Shown one piece after another: positions 52,127 to 61,336 of a DNA stretch of 64,000 bases. Source of the DNA: Terripilifer ovatus (lineage in GTDB: Bacteria > Pseudomonadota > Alphaproteobacteria > Rhizobiales > Beijerinckiaceae). A program made the position numbers and the translations under genes. The notes under the pieces were generated by a model. It had not been told where the DNA came from. It made no database searches and saw nothing but the letters and a program-made list of their open reading frames with translations. Positions within the stretch are counted from its first letter, which is position 1. Each line of letters starts with the position of its first letter. The stretch covers positions 1 through 64,000 of the forward strand of contig JARHVB010000005.1 in the NCBI GenBank assembly GCA_029222685.1, read 5' to 3'.

Positions 52127-53029
52127 ATGCGGCGGTCCTATACCCCCACAATTGCGGAGCTGGAGGCATTTTGCGCCTGCGCGCGCTACGGAACGACAAT
52201 TCGCGCTGCTCATCATCTGGGGTTGACGCAGAGCTCCGTCAGCCGCTCCATCGGCCTCCTCGAAGACCGCCTGGGCGTCACCTTGTTCCAGCGCATCCGC
52301 CAGCGCCTGGCGCTGTCGGACGCCGGCCGGTTGTTCGAGCGCGACGCCCAGGAGATTCTGGCCGACATCGAGGAAGCCTCACTGAAAGTGATGGCCTTCG
52401 GCGGCCAGAGCGAAGTGCTGAGCCTTGCCGTGCTGCCGACCTTCGCCAATCGCTGGCTGATCCCGCGGCTCGGCCGCTTCCGCGCCGTTGCGCCGGGCGT
52501 GACGGTCGACATCACCTCCCGTCTCGATACGGTCGATCTGGAGGCGGAGCCATTCGACGCCGTCCTTCAACGCGGCCCCGTCGAGCAGGACACGCCCGGC
52601 GTTCTGCATCTCATGGACGAACGACTGATCGTCGTCGCATCGCCCGAACTGCTCGGCGGCAGCCGCAGTCTTGACGACCGGCAGCTTGCCGCCTTGCCCT
52701 TGCTGCAGCAGGCCACCCGCCCGACCCTGTGGCTGGAGTGGTTCGAGGCTGCCGGTCTCGATCCGCGCACGACATTGCGCGGCGCGCGGTTCGAGCAATT
52801 CTCCATGGTTCTTGAGGCCGCGGTCGCTGGGCTTGGCGTGGCGCTCGTGCCGGGGTTCTCCGCCGCGCGGGAGATCGCCTCCGGCGCTCTGGTCAACGCC
52901 TCGACCAATACGATTGTCGGCGAATTTCCCTATCGGCTGTCCTATCGCCCCGGCAGTGAGACTCACGCCGGCCTGCGCGACTTCCTGGCCTGGATAAAGA
53001 CCGAAGCCGCGTCCGCGTCAGGCGGCTAG
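52127..53029 (+). CDS. LysR family regulator (GcdR-like)
   Basis: 300-residue LTTR. The winged helix lies in residues about 8-68 (AAHHLGLTQSSVSRSIGLLE, then LGVTLFQRIRQRLALSDAG). The effector domain (about 92-295) is of the GcvA-like class. The divergent position relative to gcdH and a T-N11-A box between them suggest that it activates glutaryl-CoA dehydrogenase, probably in response to glutarate or glutaryl-CoA (inferred). Confidence 0.92.
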   Translation: MRRSYTPTIAELEAFCACARYGTTIRAAHHLGLTQSSVSRSIGLLEDRLGVTLFQRIRQRLALSDAGRLFERDAQEILADIEEASLKVMAFGGQSEVLSLAVLPTFANRWLIPRLGRFRAVAPGVTVDITSRLDTVDLEAEPFDAVLQRGPVEQDTPGVLHLMDERLIVVASPELLGGSRSLDDRQLAALPLLQQATRPTLWLEWFEAAGLDPRTTLRGARFEQFSMVLEAAVAGLGVALVPGFSAAREIASGALVNASTNTIVGEFPYRLSYRPGSETHAGLRDFLAWIKTEAASASGG

Positions 53030-53030
53030 C

Positions 53031-53897
53031 TCACTTGCCCAACATTCGCGCCAGCGCCGCGTACCAGGGATGGTCTGGATCTGCGAGCGCCAGATGGGTC
53101 TGGAAATGATCCGCCCCTTCGAAGCGGAAGACCTCGAAGGGCGCACTGGCCTTCTCGAGCAGCCAGGCCATCAGCTCATTCGACCGCAGTACGCGTTCCG
53201 TATCAGCACTGCCCCAGCCCAGCACGATCGGCATTTCCGAGAGCGCGGCAAAACTCACGGGACTTGATGAAACATCATCCTGTGGATGTTGCAGCACTTT
53301 GAGATAAGCAAGCTCTTCAAGACTCCCCGGCTGCGGGTCGTCATGATGAAGATCAAGAATTCCGCTGATCGGCAGGATGCCTCGCAACTCCGAGCCAAGC
53401 CGGCCCTTCCAAAGATCGTTCCGAAGCGCCACCATCATCGCAAGATGCCCGCCGGCCGAATGGCCGCTCAGATAGAACCGGCTCGCATCGCCGCCGAATT
53501 CCGCAACCCGCGCACGCACCGCTGCCACCGCCTCTATGCAATCGTCGATGATCGTCGGCAGGCGATGCGCCGGTGCGAGCCTGTAAGTGGTTGCCACCAA
53601 AATGGCGCCTGATGCGATCACCCCCGGCGCCATAAAGCCGGTCCATTCCTTGTAGCCACTCATCCAGCCGCCGCCATGGATGAATATAAGCACAGGCAAC
53701 GAACCTTTGCTTTGCGCTGGTGCGAAAACATCGAAGCGCTGCCAGGGCTCGTCGCCCCATACAACATCGCGATGTGCGACAATGCCCGGCTGCGGCCGGG
53801 CCGAGAGTTCGAGCGCGAGGTCCGAGTAGGCAGCGGCTGCTGGATGAGGAGCCGCCGGCCGTTCGTCGAGCAGGAATCCGTGGATGAGCTTTTTCAT
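53031..53897 (-). CDS. Alpha/beta hydrolase (esterase/kynurenine formamidase-like)
   Basis: 288-residue cytoplasmic hydrolase. It has the oxyanion-hole motif IFIHGGGWMSGYK, the nucleophile elbow SGHSAGGHLAMM with catalytic Ser, and a late His in GADHFQTHLAL. The HGGGW/GHSAGG combination is shared by hormone-sensitive-lipase-like esterases and bacterial arylformamidases. It is the last gene of the TRAP operon, 11 bp after the large permease gene. It probably hydrolyses the transported ester or amide. Confidence 0.88.
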   Translation of the reverse strand: MKKLIHGFLLDERPAAPHPAAAAYSDLALELSARPQPGIVAHRDVVWGDEPWQRFDVFAPAQSKGSLPVLIFIHGGGWMSGYKEWTGFMAPGVIASGAILVATTYRLAPAHRLPTIIDDCIEAVAAVRARVAEFGGDASRFYLSGHSAGGHLAMMVALRNDLWKGRLGSELRGILPISGILDLHHDDPQPGSLEELAYLKVLQHPQDDVSSSPVSFAALSEMPIVLGWGSADTERVLRSNELMAWLLEKASAPFEVFRFEGADHFQTHLALADPDHPWYAALARMLGK

Positions 53898-53908
53898 GAT
53901 GCGCCGCG

Positions 53909-55204
53909 TCAGACCGCGAAGTTGAACAGTCGCGGCAGCCAGAGCACCAGGCCTGGCACAAGGGTCGCGATCAGCATCACCGCGATCAGTGTGAGGATGA
54001 ACGGCGGCGTTTCGCGGAAGATGGCGCCGATCGGCGTTCCGGTCAGGCCGCTGATGACGAACAGCAGCAGGCCATGGGGCGGCAGCGCCAGCCCCACCAT
54101 CATGTTCATCATGATGATGACGCCGAAATGGACGAGATTGATGCCGAGCCCTTCGGCGACGGGAACCAGCAGCGGCACGATGACGAGCAGGATGGTGATC
54201 TCATCGATGGCGACAGCGAGCAGCAGCAGCAGCACATTGACGCTGAGCAGGAAGGCCACCGGCGGCAGGTTCCAGGCAACGAGCGTGTTGCGCAGGAGTT
54301 GAGGCACGTTTTCATTGGCGACCGCATAGTTGAAGACGAAGGCGCCGGACATGATGAGGCCGATGGACGCCGTCTGCCGCACGGTGTCGGAGATCACATC
54401 GTAAACCTGCGCCAGACCGACAGACCGATAGAACACCAGCGCCAGGACCAGCGCATAGGCGGCGGCGATGGCAGCCGCTTCCGTCGGCGTCGCAATGCCT
54501 GAATAGATGATGCCCAGCAGGATGCCCGGCAGGGCCAGCGGCGGCAGCGCACGCAGAAAAATCGGCCCGATCGCCCTCCACGTCGGCGGCTTCTCCGCCG
54601 GAAAATCGCGCCGCCGCGCGATGATGGCGATGGCCAGCATCATCGCGCCGGCGCTGGCGACGGCAGGCACGACACCGGCCAGAAACATGGCGCCGACCGA
54701 GACATTGGCGATCAGCGCATAGAAGATCATCGGAATGGACGGCGGCACCAGCGGTCCGAGCGTCGCCGCCACCGCCGATGTCGCGGCGGCAAAGCCCGCC
54801 GGATAACGCCCGTTGCGCGTCATCATCCGCGCGACGATGAGGCCCGGCCCCGCGGCATCCGCCACAGCGCTGCCGCTCATGCCGGAGAAGACAAGGTTCG
54901 AGACGACGTTGACATGGGCAAGCCCGCCGCGAAATCGCCCGACCAGCGCCTGCGCCAGCAGCAGAAGCCGCTCCAGCACGCCGCTCGCATTCATCAGGTT
55001 GGCAACGAAAATGAACAGCGGAATGGCGAGCAGCAGATAGTTGTTGTAAAGCCCGTTCATCGTCTGGTCGACGACGAGGCCGGGGTCCTGATGGGTCACC
55101 GCCAGATAGGCGAAACCGGCCGCGAGCATGGCGAGCCCCATCGGCGCGCCCAGCACGGCGCCGGTCAGAAACACTGCCGCCAGAACCCATAATCCTAAAG
55201 TCAT
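53909..55204 (-). CDS. TRAP transporter large permease (DctM)
   Basis: 431-residue inner-membrane subunit with about 12 hydrophobic helices. Family segments include LLAIPLFIFVANLMNASGVLE (cited in part), SNLVFSGMSGSAVADAAGPG and GYPAGFAAATSAVAATLGP-like text near residues 95-160. The ATG at 55204 begins the first helix; the open frame upstream overlaps the small permease gene and is not conserved. It catalyses Na+-driven uptake with DctQ and DctP partners encoded just upstream. Confidence 0.94.
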   Translation of the reverse strand: MTLGLWVLAAVFLTGAVLGAPMGLAMLAAGFAYLAVTHQDPGLVVDQTMNGLYNNYLLLAIPLFIFVANLMNASGVLERLLLLAQALVGRFRGGLAHVNVVSNLVFSGMSGSAVADAAGPGLIVARMMTRNGRYPAGFAAATSAVAATLGPLVPPSIPMIFYALIANVSVGAMFLAGVVPAVASAGAMMLAIAIIARRRDFPAEKPPTWRAIGPIFLRALPPLALPGILLGIIYSGIATPTEAAAIAAAYALVLALVFYRSVGLAQVYDVISDTVRQTASIGLIMSGAFVFNYAVANENVPQLLRNTLVAWNLPPVAFLLSVNVLLLLLAVAIDEITILLVIVPLLVPVAEGLGINLVHFGVIIMMNMMVGLALPPHGLLLFVISGLTGTPIGAIFRETPPFILTLIAVMLIATLVPGLVLWLPRLFNFAV

Positions 55205-55218
55205 TACGGGCCCCGTGC

Positions 55219-55743
55219 CTAAAGACGATTGCGCCAATCGCTGCGGCTGAGTTCGAAGAGACGCAGCGCCCAGCGCACCAATGTCGCGGCAAGGAAAATG
55301 CCGAAGCAGAAATAGACGACATCGAGCCGCCATAGCATCACCGGCGTCCGCTCGCGCCAGAGAAACAGGATGTAGTCGAACGCCGCCGGCAGCGACCATG
55401 CGATGATGCCGCCGAGCAGGAGAATGCGCAGCACCGCGACGATGCGGCGGCCCTGCGGCGGCAGGTTGCGGTCCACCAGGTCGAAGCAGATCTGCCGCCG
55501 GTCCTCAACGAGGAAGCCATTGGCGAGAAAGATGATCCAGATGAAAAGCACAACGGTCACTTCATCGGCCCATGCAACCGCATCGCCGGCCGTATGACGC
55601 ACGGCGACCTTGTAGAGAAACACCACAAAGACGATGACGAACAGCAGATTGCAGAGGATTTCCACGCCGCGCTGAGCGCGGCGGATGGCTTTCTGCCAGG
55701 CGCCGCGATCGGCGGAAGCGGTCATCGCGTTTTCAGATTGCAT
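55219..55743 (-). CDS. TRAP transporter small permease (DctQ)
   Basis: 174-residue membrane protein with four predicted helices. The DctQ motif region WADEVTVVLFIWIIFLANGF is clear. The ATG at 55743 is used; a GTG just before it and an ATG at 55722 are alternatives. It lies 11 bp after the receptor gene and 14 bp before the large permease gene, the standard P-Q-M gene order. Confidence 0.92.
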   Translation of the reverse strand: MQSENAMTASADRGAWQKAIRRAQRGVEILCNLLFVIVFVVFLYKVAVRHTAGDAVAWADEVTVVLFIWIIFLANGFLVEDRRQICFDLVDRNLPPQGRRIVAVLRILLLGGIIAWSLPAAFDYILFLWRERTPVMLWRLDVVYFCFGIFLAATLVRWALRLFELSRSDWRNRL

Positions 55744-55754
55744 CACGGCAGGTC

Positions 55755-56744
55755 TTACTGCGTTTCAACCACGCGCTTCAGCAATCCGGCATTCCAGTCC
55801 TTGGCGAGATCGGAGCCGGCATAGGATTTGTCCGCCAGGGTGCGGAATGGCGCGAGATCGATTGCATCGACCGACAGGCCCTTGGCCTTCAGCGCGTTGA
55901 CGATCTCGGCTTCGTCCTTCAGGCGGCCTTCATCGTTTTCACGCGCGGCAGTGACGGCCGCCTCGCTGACGGCCTTCTTCTGCTCCGGGCTCAGCTTGTC
56001 CCAGAACGGCTTGGCGATGGCGAAGAACACCGGCTGCACCAGATGCGACGTCAGCACCACCTGCTGCGTGACTTCATAGAGTTTGGCGGCATTGAGAATC
56101 GACAAAGGATTTTCCTGGCCGTCGATGGTGCCGGTCTTCAGGGCCAGATAGACCTCCGGCATGCCGAGCGGTACCGGGCTGACGCCAAGCGTGCGGCCGA
56201 GCACCAGCCATTCGGGGCCGGCCGGCATGCGCATCTTCACGCCGGCGAGATCGGCCGGCGTCTTGACGTCGCGCTTCTGGCGCAGGTTGACCTGTCGCGT
56301 GCCGAGATAGGCGGTGGCGAGAATCTCGATGCCCATCTTGTCCGACACCGCCTTGCGGTATTCGGCGCCGATCGGCCCGTCGAAGACATGGCGCATATGG
56401 GTGTAATCGCGAAAAATATAGGCGCGATTGAACAGGCCCCATTCGGGAAGCTGCTGCGCCACCTCGAACGTCGTCATCGTGCTCATTTCAAGATTGCCGC
56501 GCTGCAGGGCCGGCACTTCCGTCCCCTGCCGGAACAGGCTGGAAGCGGGATAGGCTTCCGCCACAACGCCGACTTTGGCCGAGGCGATCGACGCCTTGAA
56601 GGTCTCCAGCGACCTGGCCAGGAAATCGGACGGCGGCGCAGCGCAGGAGATCCGCAACGCGATGTCGGCGGCAGCAGCCTGATTAAGCGATACAAATCCG
56701 GCAACGAGACCCATCGCCAGGATACCCAAAGACTTTCCAACCAT
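55755..56744 (-). CDS. TRAP transporter solute-binding protein (DctP)
   Basis: 329-residue periplasmic receptor. The Sec signal peptide (MVGKSLGILAMGLVAGFVSL, cleavage near QAAAA) precedes the DctP core. The ligand-clamp Arg region is LAGVKMRMPAGPEW, followed by GMPEVYLALKTGTIDGQENP. These are hallmarks of carboxylate-binding DctP proteins. The ribosome site is GGAGGAGG. The operon has a candidate sigma-54 promoter and is divergent from a GntR/FCD regulator. Confidence 0.94.
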   Translation of the reverse strand: MVGKSLGILAMGLVAGFVSLNQAAAADIALRISCAAPPSDFLARSLETFKASIASAKVGVVAEAYPASSLFRQGTEVPALQRGNLEMSTMTTFEVAQQLPEWGLFNRAYIFRDYTHMRHVFDGPIGAEYRKAVSDKMGIEILATAYLGTRQVNLRQKRDVKTPADLAGVKMRMPAGPEWLVLGRTLGVSPVPLGMPEVYLALKTGTIDGQENPLSILNAAKLYEVTQQVVLTSHLVQPVFFAIAKPFWDKLSPEQKKAVSEAAVTAARENDEGRLKDEAEIVNALKAKGLSVDAIDLAPFRTLADKSYAGSDLAKDWNAGLLKRVVETQ

Positions 56745-56780
56745 GCTGCGCCTCCTCCGCGAAATGCGGCCGTTCGGGCA

Positions 56781-56796
56781 AGCAAAGGGCTTGCCA
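56781..56796 (-). promoter_or_regulatory. Candidate sigma-54 promoter of the TRAP operon
   Basis: On the minus strand TGGCAA-gccct-TTGCT matches TGGCAC-N5-TTGCW except for one base. The implied start is near 56770, about 26 nt before the DctP ATG and just before its ribosome site. Confidence 0.55.
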
Positions 56797-56810
56797 TAAA
56801 TGGAGGCTAG

Positions 56811-56820
56811 TTTTATAAAA
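56811..56820. promoter_or_regulatory. AT palindrome in the TRAP/GntR divergent region
   Basis: ttttataaaa is a perfect palindrome within an AT-rich stretch 31 bp before the GntR start. It could be a GntR/FCD operator or simply the -10 region of the regulator gene. Confidence 0.3.
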
Positions 56821-56851
56821 TCTGTAAATCAATATAAAATTATGGACTCCC

Positions 56852-57577
56852 ATGAACTTTTCCGGCGATCTCGAACCGGCCGATGAAACGCTCTCGCTGA
56901 TGGAACGGGCCTATCTGCGTCTGCGCCTGGGCATTCTCAGCGGGGATCTGCCGCCGGGAACGCGTCTGCGCGCCGCCGACCTCCAGGATCGGTTCGGCCT
57001 GGGGCTGACGCCGATCCGCGAGGCGTTGATGCGCCTGACCAGCGAAGGCCTGGTCGACGCGGAGACGCATCGCGGCTCGCGGGTCAGCAGCGCATCGCTC
57101 AAGGCCTTTGCCGACCTCATGGACGCACGCCAGGAGATCGAGGCGACCTGCCTGCGGCGGGCGATCGCACGCGGCGATGCCGCATGGGAAGCCGAGATCG
57201 TCGCCTCCATGCATCTCCTGATCAGGACACCCCTGCCTGGCGATGCCGACAATCGCGCTGCGACGGCCGACTGGGAGAAATATCATCGCCGCTTTCACTT
57301 CGCCTTGGTTTCCGCCTGCGGCTCGGAATGGCTGTTGCGCTTCTGGAATACGCTGGCCGACCAGTCGGAGCGCTATCGGGCCATCCGCCTCCTCCGGCGC
57401 AGCGAGACGGCCGCCGAGGTGCGCGACATGAATGGCGAACACACTGCCATCATGAATGCGGTCGTCGGTCGCGACACGGAGTTGGCGATCAGCCTGATGA
57501 GCACGCATCTGAAGGCAACCGAACGAGCAATCGCCCGTCTGCTGGGCAACGACTCACAAACCGTGAAGAAGACGTGA
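56852..57577 (+). CDS. GntR family regulator, FadR/FCD type
   Basis: 241-residue regulator. Winged helix in residues about 12-75 (PPGTRLRAADLQDRFGLGLT, PIREALMRLTSEGLVD) and an all-helical FCD domain (about 85-225) with metal-ligand-type His residues (EHTAIMNAVVGRD). FCD regulators usually sense organic acids. It is divergent from the TRAP operon, which is its probable target, and 3 bp before the RidA gene. Confidence 0.93.
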   Translation: MNFSGDLEPADETLSLMERAYLRLRLGILSGDLPPGTRLRAADLQDRFGLGLTPIREALMRLTSEGLVDAETHRGSRVSSASLKAFADLMDARQEIEATCLRRAIARGDAAWEAEIVASMHLLIRTPLPGDADNRAATADWEKYHRRFHFALVSACGSEWLLRFWNTLADQSERYRAIRLLRRSETAAEVRDMNGEHTAIMNAVVGRDTELAISLMSTHLKATERAIARLLGNDSQTVKKT

Positions 57578-57580
57578 TCC

Positions 57581-57958
57581 ATGCGTGAAACCATCGAGAC
57601 CGGCCTGCCGCAGCCCAACCAGCCGTTCGCCTGGGCGACACGCGCCGGCGGCTTCATCTTCACGACGCACGGCCCCGTTCAGGCCGACGGCACCATTTTG
57701 CAGGCGCCGATCGAAGCGCAGACGCGCCTCACCCTCGACAATCTCAAGACTGCTCTCGAGAAGGCGGGCGCCGGCCTTGGCGATGTGGCGCAGGTGCAGA
57801 TTTTCCTGATCGATATGGCCGACATGGCGCCGGTCGATCGCATCTACCGGGAATATTTCTCGGCGCCTTATCCGACGCGGGCCAGCCTGGTCGTGGCCGG
57901 CCTCGTCGCGCCCGGCATGCGCATCGAGCTTTGCGCCGTCGCCATGAGTAAAATGTGA
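57581..57958 (+). CDS. ridA: RidA family protein
   Basis: 125-residue RidA/YjgF-family trimer-forming protein, which hydrolyses reactive enamines and imines. The signature Arg is in YPTRASLVVAGL, and IEAQTRLTLDNLKTALEKAG is the conserved helix. The N terminus is slightly unusual (RETIETGLPQPNQPFAWATR). It is cotranscribed with the GntR gene (3 bp gap). A RidA-like protein beside a transporter and hydrolase suggests that an imine-forming amino or 2-keto compound is catabolised. Confidence 0.9.
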   Translation: MRETIETGLPQPNQPFAWATRAGGFIFTTHGPVQADGTILQAPIEAQTRLTLDNLKTALEKAGAGLGDVAQVQIFLIDMADMAPVDRIYREYFSAPYPTRASLVVAGLVAPGMRIELCAVAMSKM

Positions 57959-57992
57959 CGGGCTGAACCAACGCACTCACGGCCAGCCGCTG

Positions 57993-58805
57993 TTACACCG
58001 ATTCCAGTGACGGTTCGTCCCCAACGGCACGCCAGATGGCGTCGTCCCAGAGGCGGATGCCTCCCGTAATCCCCGCATCGTTCGAGGCAAGCCGCACATT
58101 GACAGGGAGGTCCACCACGACCTTCTCGGAATTTCCGCCGCCGAGATAGAGCACATCGTAATGCAGCAGCGAGCGGACGGTTTCGACCACCTTGAGGACA
58201 CGTCGGTTCCACGCCTTCTTGCCGATAGAGCGACGCGCCTTGTCACCGATATAGCCGTTGTAGGTCTTGCCCTTGTGGACAGGATGATGCGCAAGCTCGA
58301 GATGGGGCGCCAGGATGCCGTTGCTGAACACCGCACTGCCGACACCTGTTCCCAGTGTCAGCACCACTTCCAGCCCGTGCCCGGCGACAATGCCGAGGCC
58401 CTGCACCTCCGCATCATTGAGCAAACGGGCAGACTTGCCGAGGCGATGCGCGACCGCATCCTCCAACGCAAAATAACGCCAGATCTTGGTGCCGAAGTGC
58501 GGAGCGGTGATGACGCACCCGTTCCGTATCACCCCGGGAAAGCCGATCGAGATACGGTCGAAAGGCGCCAGCGGCGCGGTGAGATCGGCGATGGCGCGCA
58601 ACAGGGTTTCCGGCGGGCATGGATAGGGCGTCGGGATCCGAACGCGTTTATGGAGCATCTGGCCGGCACCATCGAGCACCGACGCCTTGAGCGCCGTGCC
58701 GCCGACATCGATCGCGAGCGTTCGCGGCAAGGTTTTCAGACTGGTGCCGATCTCCGCCTGCGGAGTGCCCCACCAGTCCGCACGCTCGATCGAACTCATC
58801 GTCAT
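57993..58805 (-). CDS. ROK family kinase, polyphosphate glucokinase-like
   Basis: 270-residue ROK-fold sugar kinase. The phosphate-1 motif is LAIDVGGTALKASVLD, with SIGFPGVIRNG and the nucleotide-binding LTLGTGVGSAVF. ELAHHPVHKGKTYNGYIGD replaces the usual ROK zinc-finger region, as in short PpgK-type enzymes that lack the Cys-rich zinc motif. Polyphosphate- or ATP-dependent glucose phosphorylation is therefore likely. It is the last gene of the sugar-phosphate operon and overlaps pgl by 4 bp. It would supply glucose-6-phosphate to Zwf. Confidence 0.8.
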   Translation of the reverse strand: MTMSSIERADWWGTPQAEIGTSLKTLPRTLAIDVGGTALKASVLDGAGQMLHKRVRIPTPYPCPPETLLRAIADLTAPLAPFDRISIGFPGVIRNGCVITAPHFGTKIWRYFALEDAVAHRLGKSARLLNDAEVQGLGIVAGHGLEVVLTLGTGVGSAVFSNGILAPHLELAHHPVHKGKTYNGYIGDKARRSIGKKAWNRRVLKVVETVRSLLHYDVLYLGGGNSEKVVVDLPVNVRLASNDAGITGGIRLWDDAIWRAVGDEPSLESV

Positions 58806-59533
58806 TCCAACCCCGTCGCCGCCACATCGGCAAAGACATGCAGCGAACCTTTAGGATGAAGATGGACCGAAGGCAAAGCCTCGTCACCGTCGCGAAACCT
58901 GCGAAGAATCTCTCGCTTATCTCGCCCTGCGACCAGAAACGCGGCCTGCGCGCTGCTTTCCAGCGCCGGATAGGTCAGCGTGATGCGCATATCCGATTTG
59001 GGACCGGGCGCGGCCACAACCCACCGGTCGCGTTCGCCGAGCGCCGGACTGCCCGGAAACAGGGAGGCCGTATGCCCGTCCTCGCCAAGCCCCAGGAGGT
59101 TGACATCGAACAACGGCCGCGCCGGATCGAAACGGTCCGCGCCATAGAACGATCTCAGCTCGCGATCATAGGCGGCGGCGGACGCTTCCGGGCTGACACC
59201 TTCGGTCGGAACCGGATGGATGTTGCCCGCAGGCACCGGCACATGCGCGAATAGCGCTTCCTGCACCATGCGATAATTGCTCTGCGCGTCGTCGTGCGGC
59301 ACGAACCGCTCATCGCCCCAGAACCAATGCATGCGCGGCCAGGGAAAACGGTCGCGATAGCCTGGCTGCGCCAAATATTGATACAGCCGCCGCGGCGTCG
59401 AGCCCCCCGAGAGGGCGACACTGAAAATTCCATCCTTACGCATGGCGGCTGCAAGCAGCCAATCCGCCACGCGCCGCGCCAGTGCCTCAGGATCGGCAAA
59501 GGTCTCCAGATGAATCTGAGCAGCGCGCGTCAT
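58802..59533 (-). CDS. pgl: 6-phosphogluconolactonase
   Basis: 243-residue DevB/SOL-type lactonase converting 6-phosphogluconolactone to 6-phosphogluconate. Motifs are SVALSGGSTPRRLYQYLA (phosphate site), HWFWGDERFVPHDDAQSN and LGLGEDGHTASLFPGSPAL with the catalytic His. Both ends overlap neighbouring genes by 4 bp, so it is translated in step with the aldolase and the ROK kinase. Confidence 0.95.
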   Translation of the reverse strand: MTRAAQIHLETFADPEALARRVADWLLAAAMRKDGIFSVALSGGSTPRRLYQYLAQPGYRDRFPWPRMHWFWGDERFVPHDDAQSNYRMVQEALFAHVPVPAGNIHPVPTEGVSPEASAAAYDRELRSFYGADRFDPARPLFDVNLLGLGEDGHTASLFPGSPALGERDRWVVAAPGPKSDMRITLTYPALESSAQAAFLVAGRDKREILRRFRDGDEALPSVHLHPKGSLHVFADVAATGLE

Positions 59534-60459
59534 CGGACTGTCTTCCCGGCATAGATGTCCATGACCTTGCCGAGCAATTGCAGCGCCTCGGCCTTGCTAC
59601 GCTGGAACGAGTTGCGGCCGATGATCGAGCCGAACCCGCCGCCGTCATGGATGGCGCGAAACTCGTCGAGCAGCTTTTCATTGTCCATGACCGCGGCACC
59701 GCCGGAGAAAATGACGATGCGCCGGCCGGCAAAAGCGCAATCGACGACGTGACGGACACGCTCCGCCTGCGTCGCGATGGGAATATGCCGCTCTTCGTAA
59801 ATCTTGCGGGCCGCCGCCTGTTCCAGATGCGCCGTGGGCAATTTGACCTTGATGATATGCGCGCCGAGCTGAGCTGCGATCTGCACCGCATAACCGATCA
59901 CATCCACCGCTGTCTCGCCCTCTTTCGACAAGGCCGAGCCGCGCGGATAGGACCAGAGGACAACCGCCAGTCCATGGCGCTTTGCCTCTTGCGCACAGAC
60001 GCGGAATTTTTCGTACATATCGAATTCATGCGCCGATCCCGGATAGATCGTGAAGCCGATCGCGCAACAGCCGAGCCGCAGGGCATCCTCGACGCTGGCG
60101 GTCAAAGCCTGGTCCGGGTCCTTGTCGTCACGCAGAGAGTCGGCGTTGTTGGCCTTGAGGATTAGAGGGATCTCGCCGGCGAACGCGCGGGCGCCGGCTT
60201 CGAGAAAGCCGAGCGGCGCCGCATAGGCATTGCAGCCGGCCTCGATCGCCAGTTCGAAATGATAATACGGATTGTAGGCCAGCGGATTGGGCGCAAAGGA
60301 GCGTGCCGGCCCATGTTCAAAGCCCTGGTCAACCGGCAGGATAACCAGTTTCCCCGTGCCGGCCAGCCGGCCATGGTTCAACAATCGCGCCAGATTGGTC
60401 AGCGTGCCCGCATTGTCGGCTTCGTACCAGCTCAGAATTTCCTTCACGCGCGGCGTCAT
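59530..60459 (-). CDS. Class I fructose-bisphosphate aldolase (DhnA/FbaB type)
   Basis: 309-residue Schiff-base aldolase of the archaeal/DhnA family. Features are LVILPVDQGFEHGPARSF, the core segment HIIKVKLPTAHLE, and a C-terminal phosphate site IFSGGAAVMDNEK with GSIIGRNSFQR. Lys in IIKVKLP is a candidate for the Schiff base. The ATG at 60459 has AGGAGAG upstream. It cleaves fructose-1,6-bisphosphate and overlaps pgl by 4 bp. Its presence links the oxidative pentose phosphate genes to triose-phosphate metabolism. Confidence 0.92.
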   Translation of the reverse strand: MTPRVKEILSWYEADNAGTLTNLARLLNHGRLAGTGKLVILPVDQGFEHGPARSFAPNPLAYNPYYHFELAIEAGCNAYAAPLGFLEAGARAFAGEIPLILKANNADSLRDDKDPDQALTASVEDALRLGCCAIGFTIYPGSAHEFDMYEKFRVCAQEAKRHGLAVVLWSYPRGSALSKEGETAVDVIGYAVQIAAQLGAHIIKVKLPTAHLEQAAARKIYEERHIPIATQAERVRHVVDCAFAGRRIVIFSGGAAVMDNEKLLDEFRAIHDGGGFGSIIGRNSFQRSKAEALQLLGKVMDIYAGKTVR

Positions 60460-60511
60460 CGTCGTTCTCTCCTGAAGCTGGAAAACCTTTGCTCTCGTCG
60501 TCCGTTTTCGC

Positions 60512-61336
60512 TCAGGCAACCGGCAAGGGCAAAACGAATTTCCGCATCGCCTTGGCGAAGCCTTCGTTGTCATTGCTGTCTGCCACCGCGCTTGCCTGCG
60601 CCTTCACCGCTTCGCTGGCATTGCCCATGGCGATGGAAAATCCGCTCTTGTTGAACATCAGGATATCGTTCGGCATATCGCCGATCGTCGCGATCTGTTG
60701 CGGCGAAATATTCGACAGCCTGGCCAGCGTGGTGACGACCATGCCCTTGTTGGCCTGGGGATGCGTCACATCGAGATAATAGGGCTGCGAACGCGCGGCG
60801 CTTGCCTTGCCTCCCAGCTCCATCTGCGCGGCCTTCTCGCAAGCAGCGACAAGGTCGTGATCATCAGACACACCCACGATCTTGCTCGCCCGTGCCAGAT
60901 GCGCCTCGGTAAACGACGGCACGACTTCAGCATCGAACTTCACCGTCCACGCCTCATGCGCCACATGCGGCGCCGTCTTGTTGCGGACCAGCCACGCTGT
61001 TTCGGTATAGACCCAGATATCCAGCCCCCGGGAGACAAGCAGGTCGTGCACCTTCCTGGCAATCGCCGGATCAAGCGCATGGCTCTCGATGACCGACAGA
61101 TCCGAATTGACGATCACACCACCGTTGAAGCCGGCAATGAACCCCTGAAGATCCAGCGGTTCGATCAGCATGCTCATTCCGCGTGGCGGGCGGCCACTGG
61201 TCAGCGCTAGCCTGATGCCGGCCTGGCCCAATTCCCGGACAGCATCTCTCGCCTCCTCGGTCAGTTCCTTCTTCGTCGTGACCAGCGTGCCGTCCACGTC
61301 GGCCACCACCAGGCGGATGTCGCGCTGGCCGCTCAC
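60512..61336 (-). CDS. HAD-IIB (Cof-type) phosphatase
   Basis: 274-residue HAD hydrolase with a type IIB cap. Motif I is VVADVDGTLVTTKKEL, motif II LALTSGRPP, and motif III/IV IATIGDMPNDILMF. The substrate is probably a sugar phosphate, judged from its position between zwf and fba. The start is GTG at 61336, overlapping the zwf stop (GTGA). Such enzymes are promiscuous, so no single substrate is assigned. Confidence 0.9.
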   Translation of the reverse strand: MSGQRDIRLVVADVDGTLVTTKKELTEEARDAVRELGQAGIRLALTSGRPPRGMSMLIEPLDLQGFIAGFNGGVIVNSDLSVIESHALDPAIARKVHDLLVSRGLDIWVYTETAWLVRNKTAPHVAHEAWTVKFDAEVVPSFTEAHLARASKIVGVSDDHDLVAACEKAAQMELGGKASAARSQPYYLDVTHPQANKGMVVTTLARLSNISPQQIATIGDMPNDILMFNKSGFSIAMGNASEAVKAQASAVADSNDNEGFAKAMRKFVLPLPVA

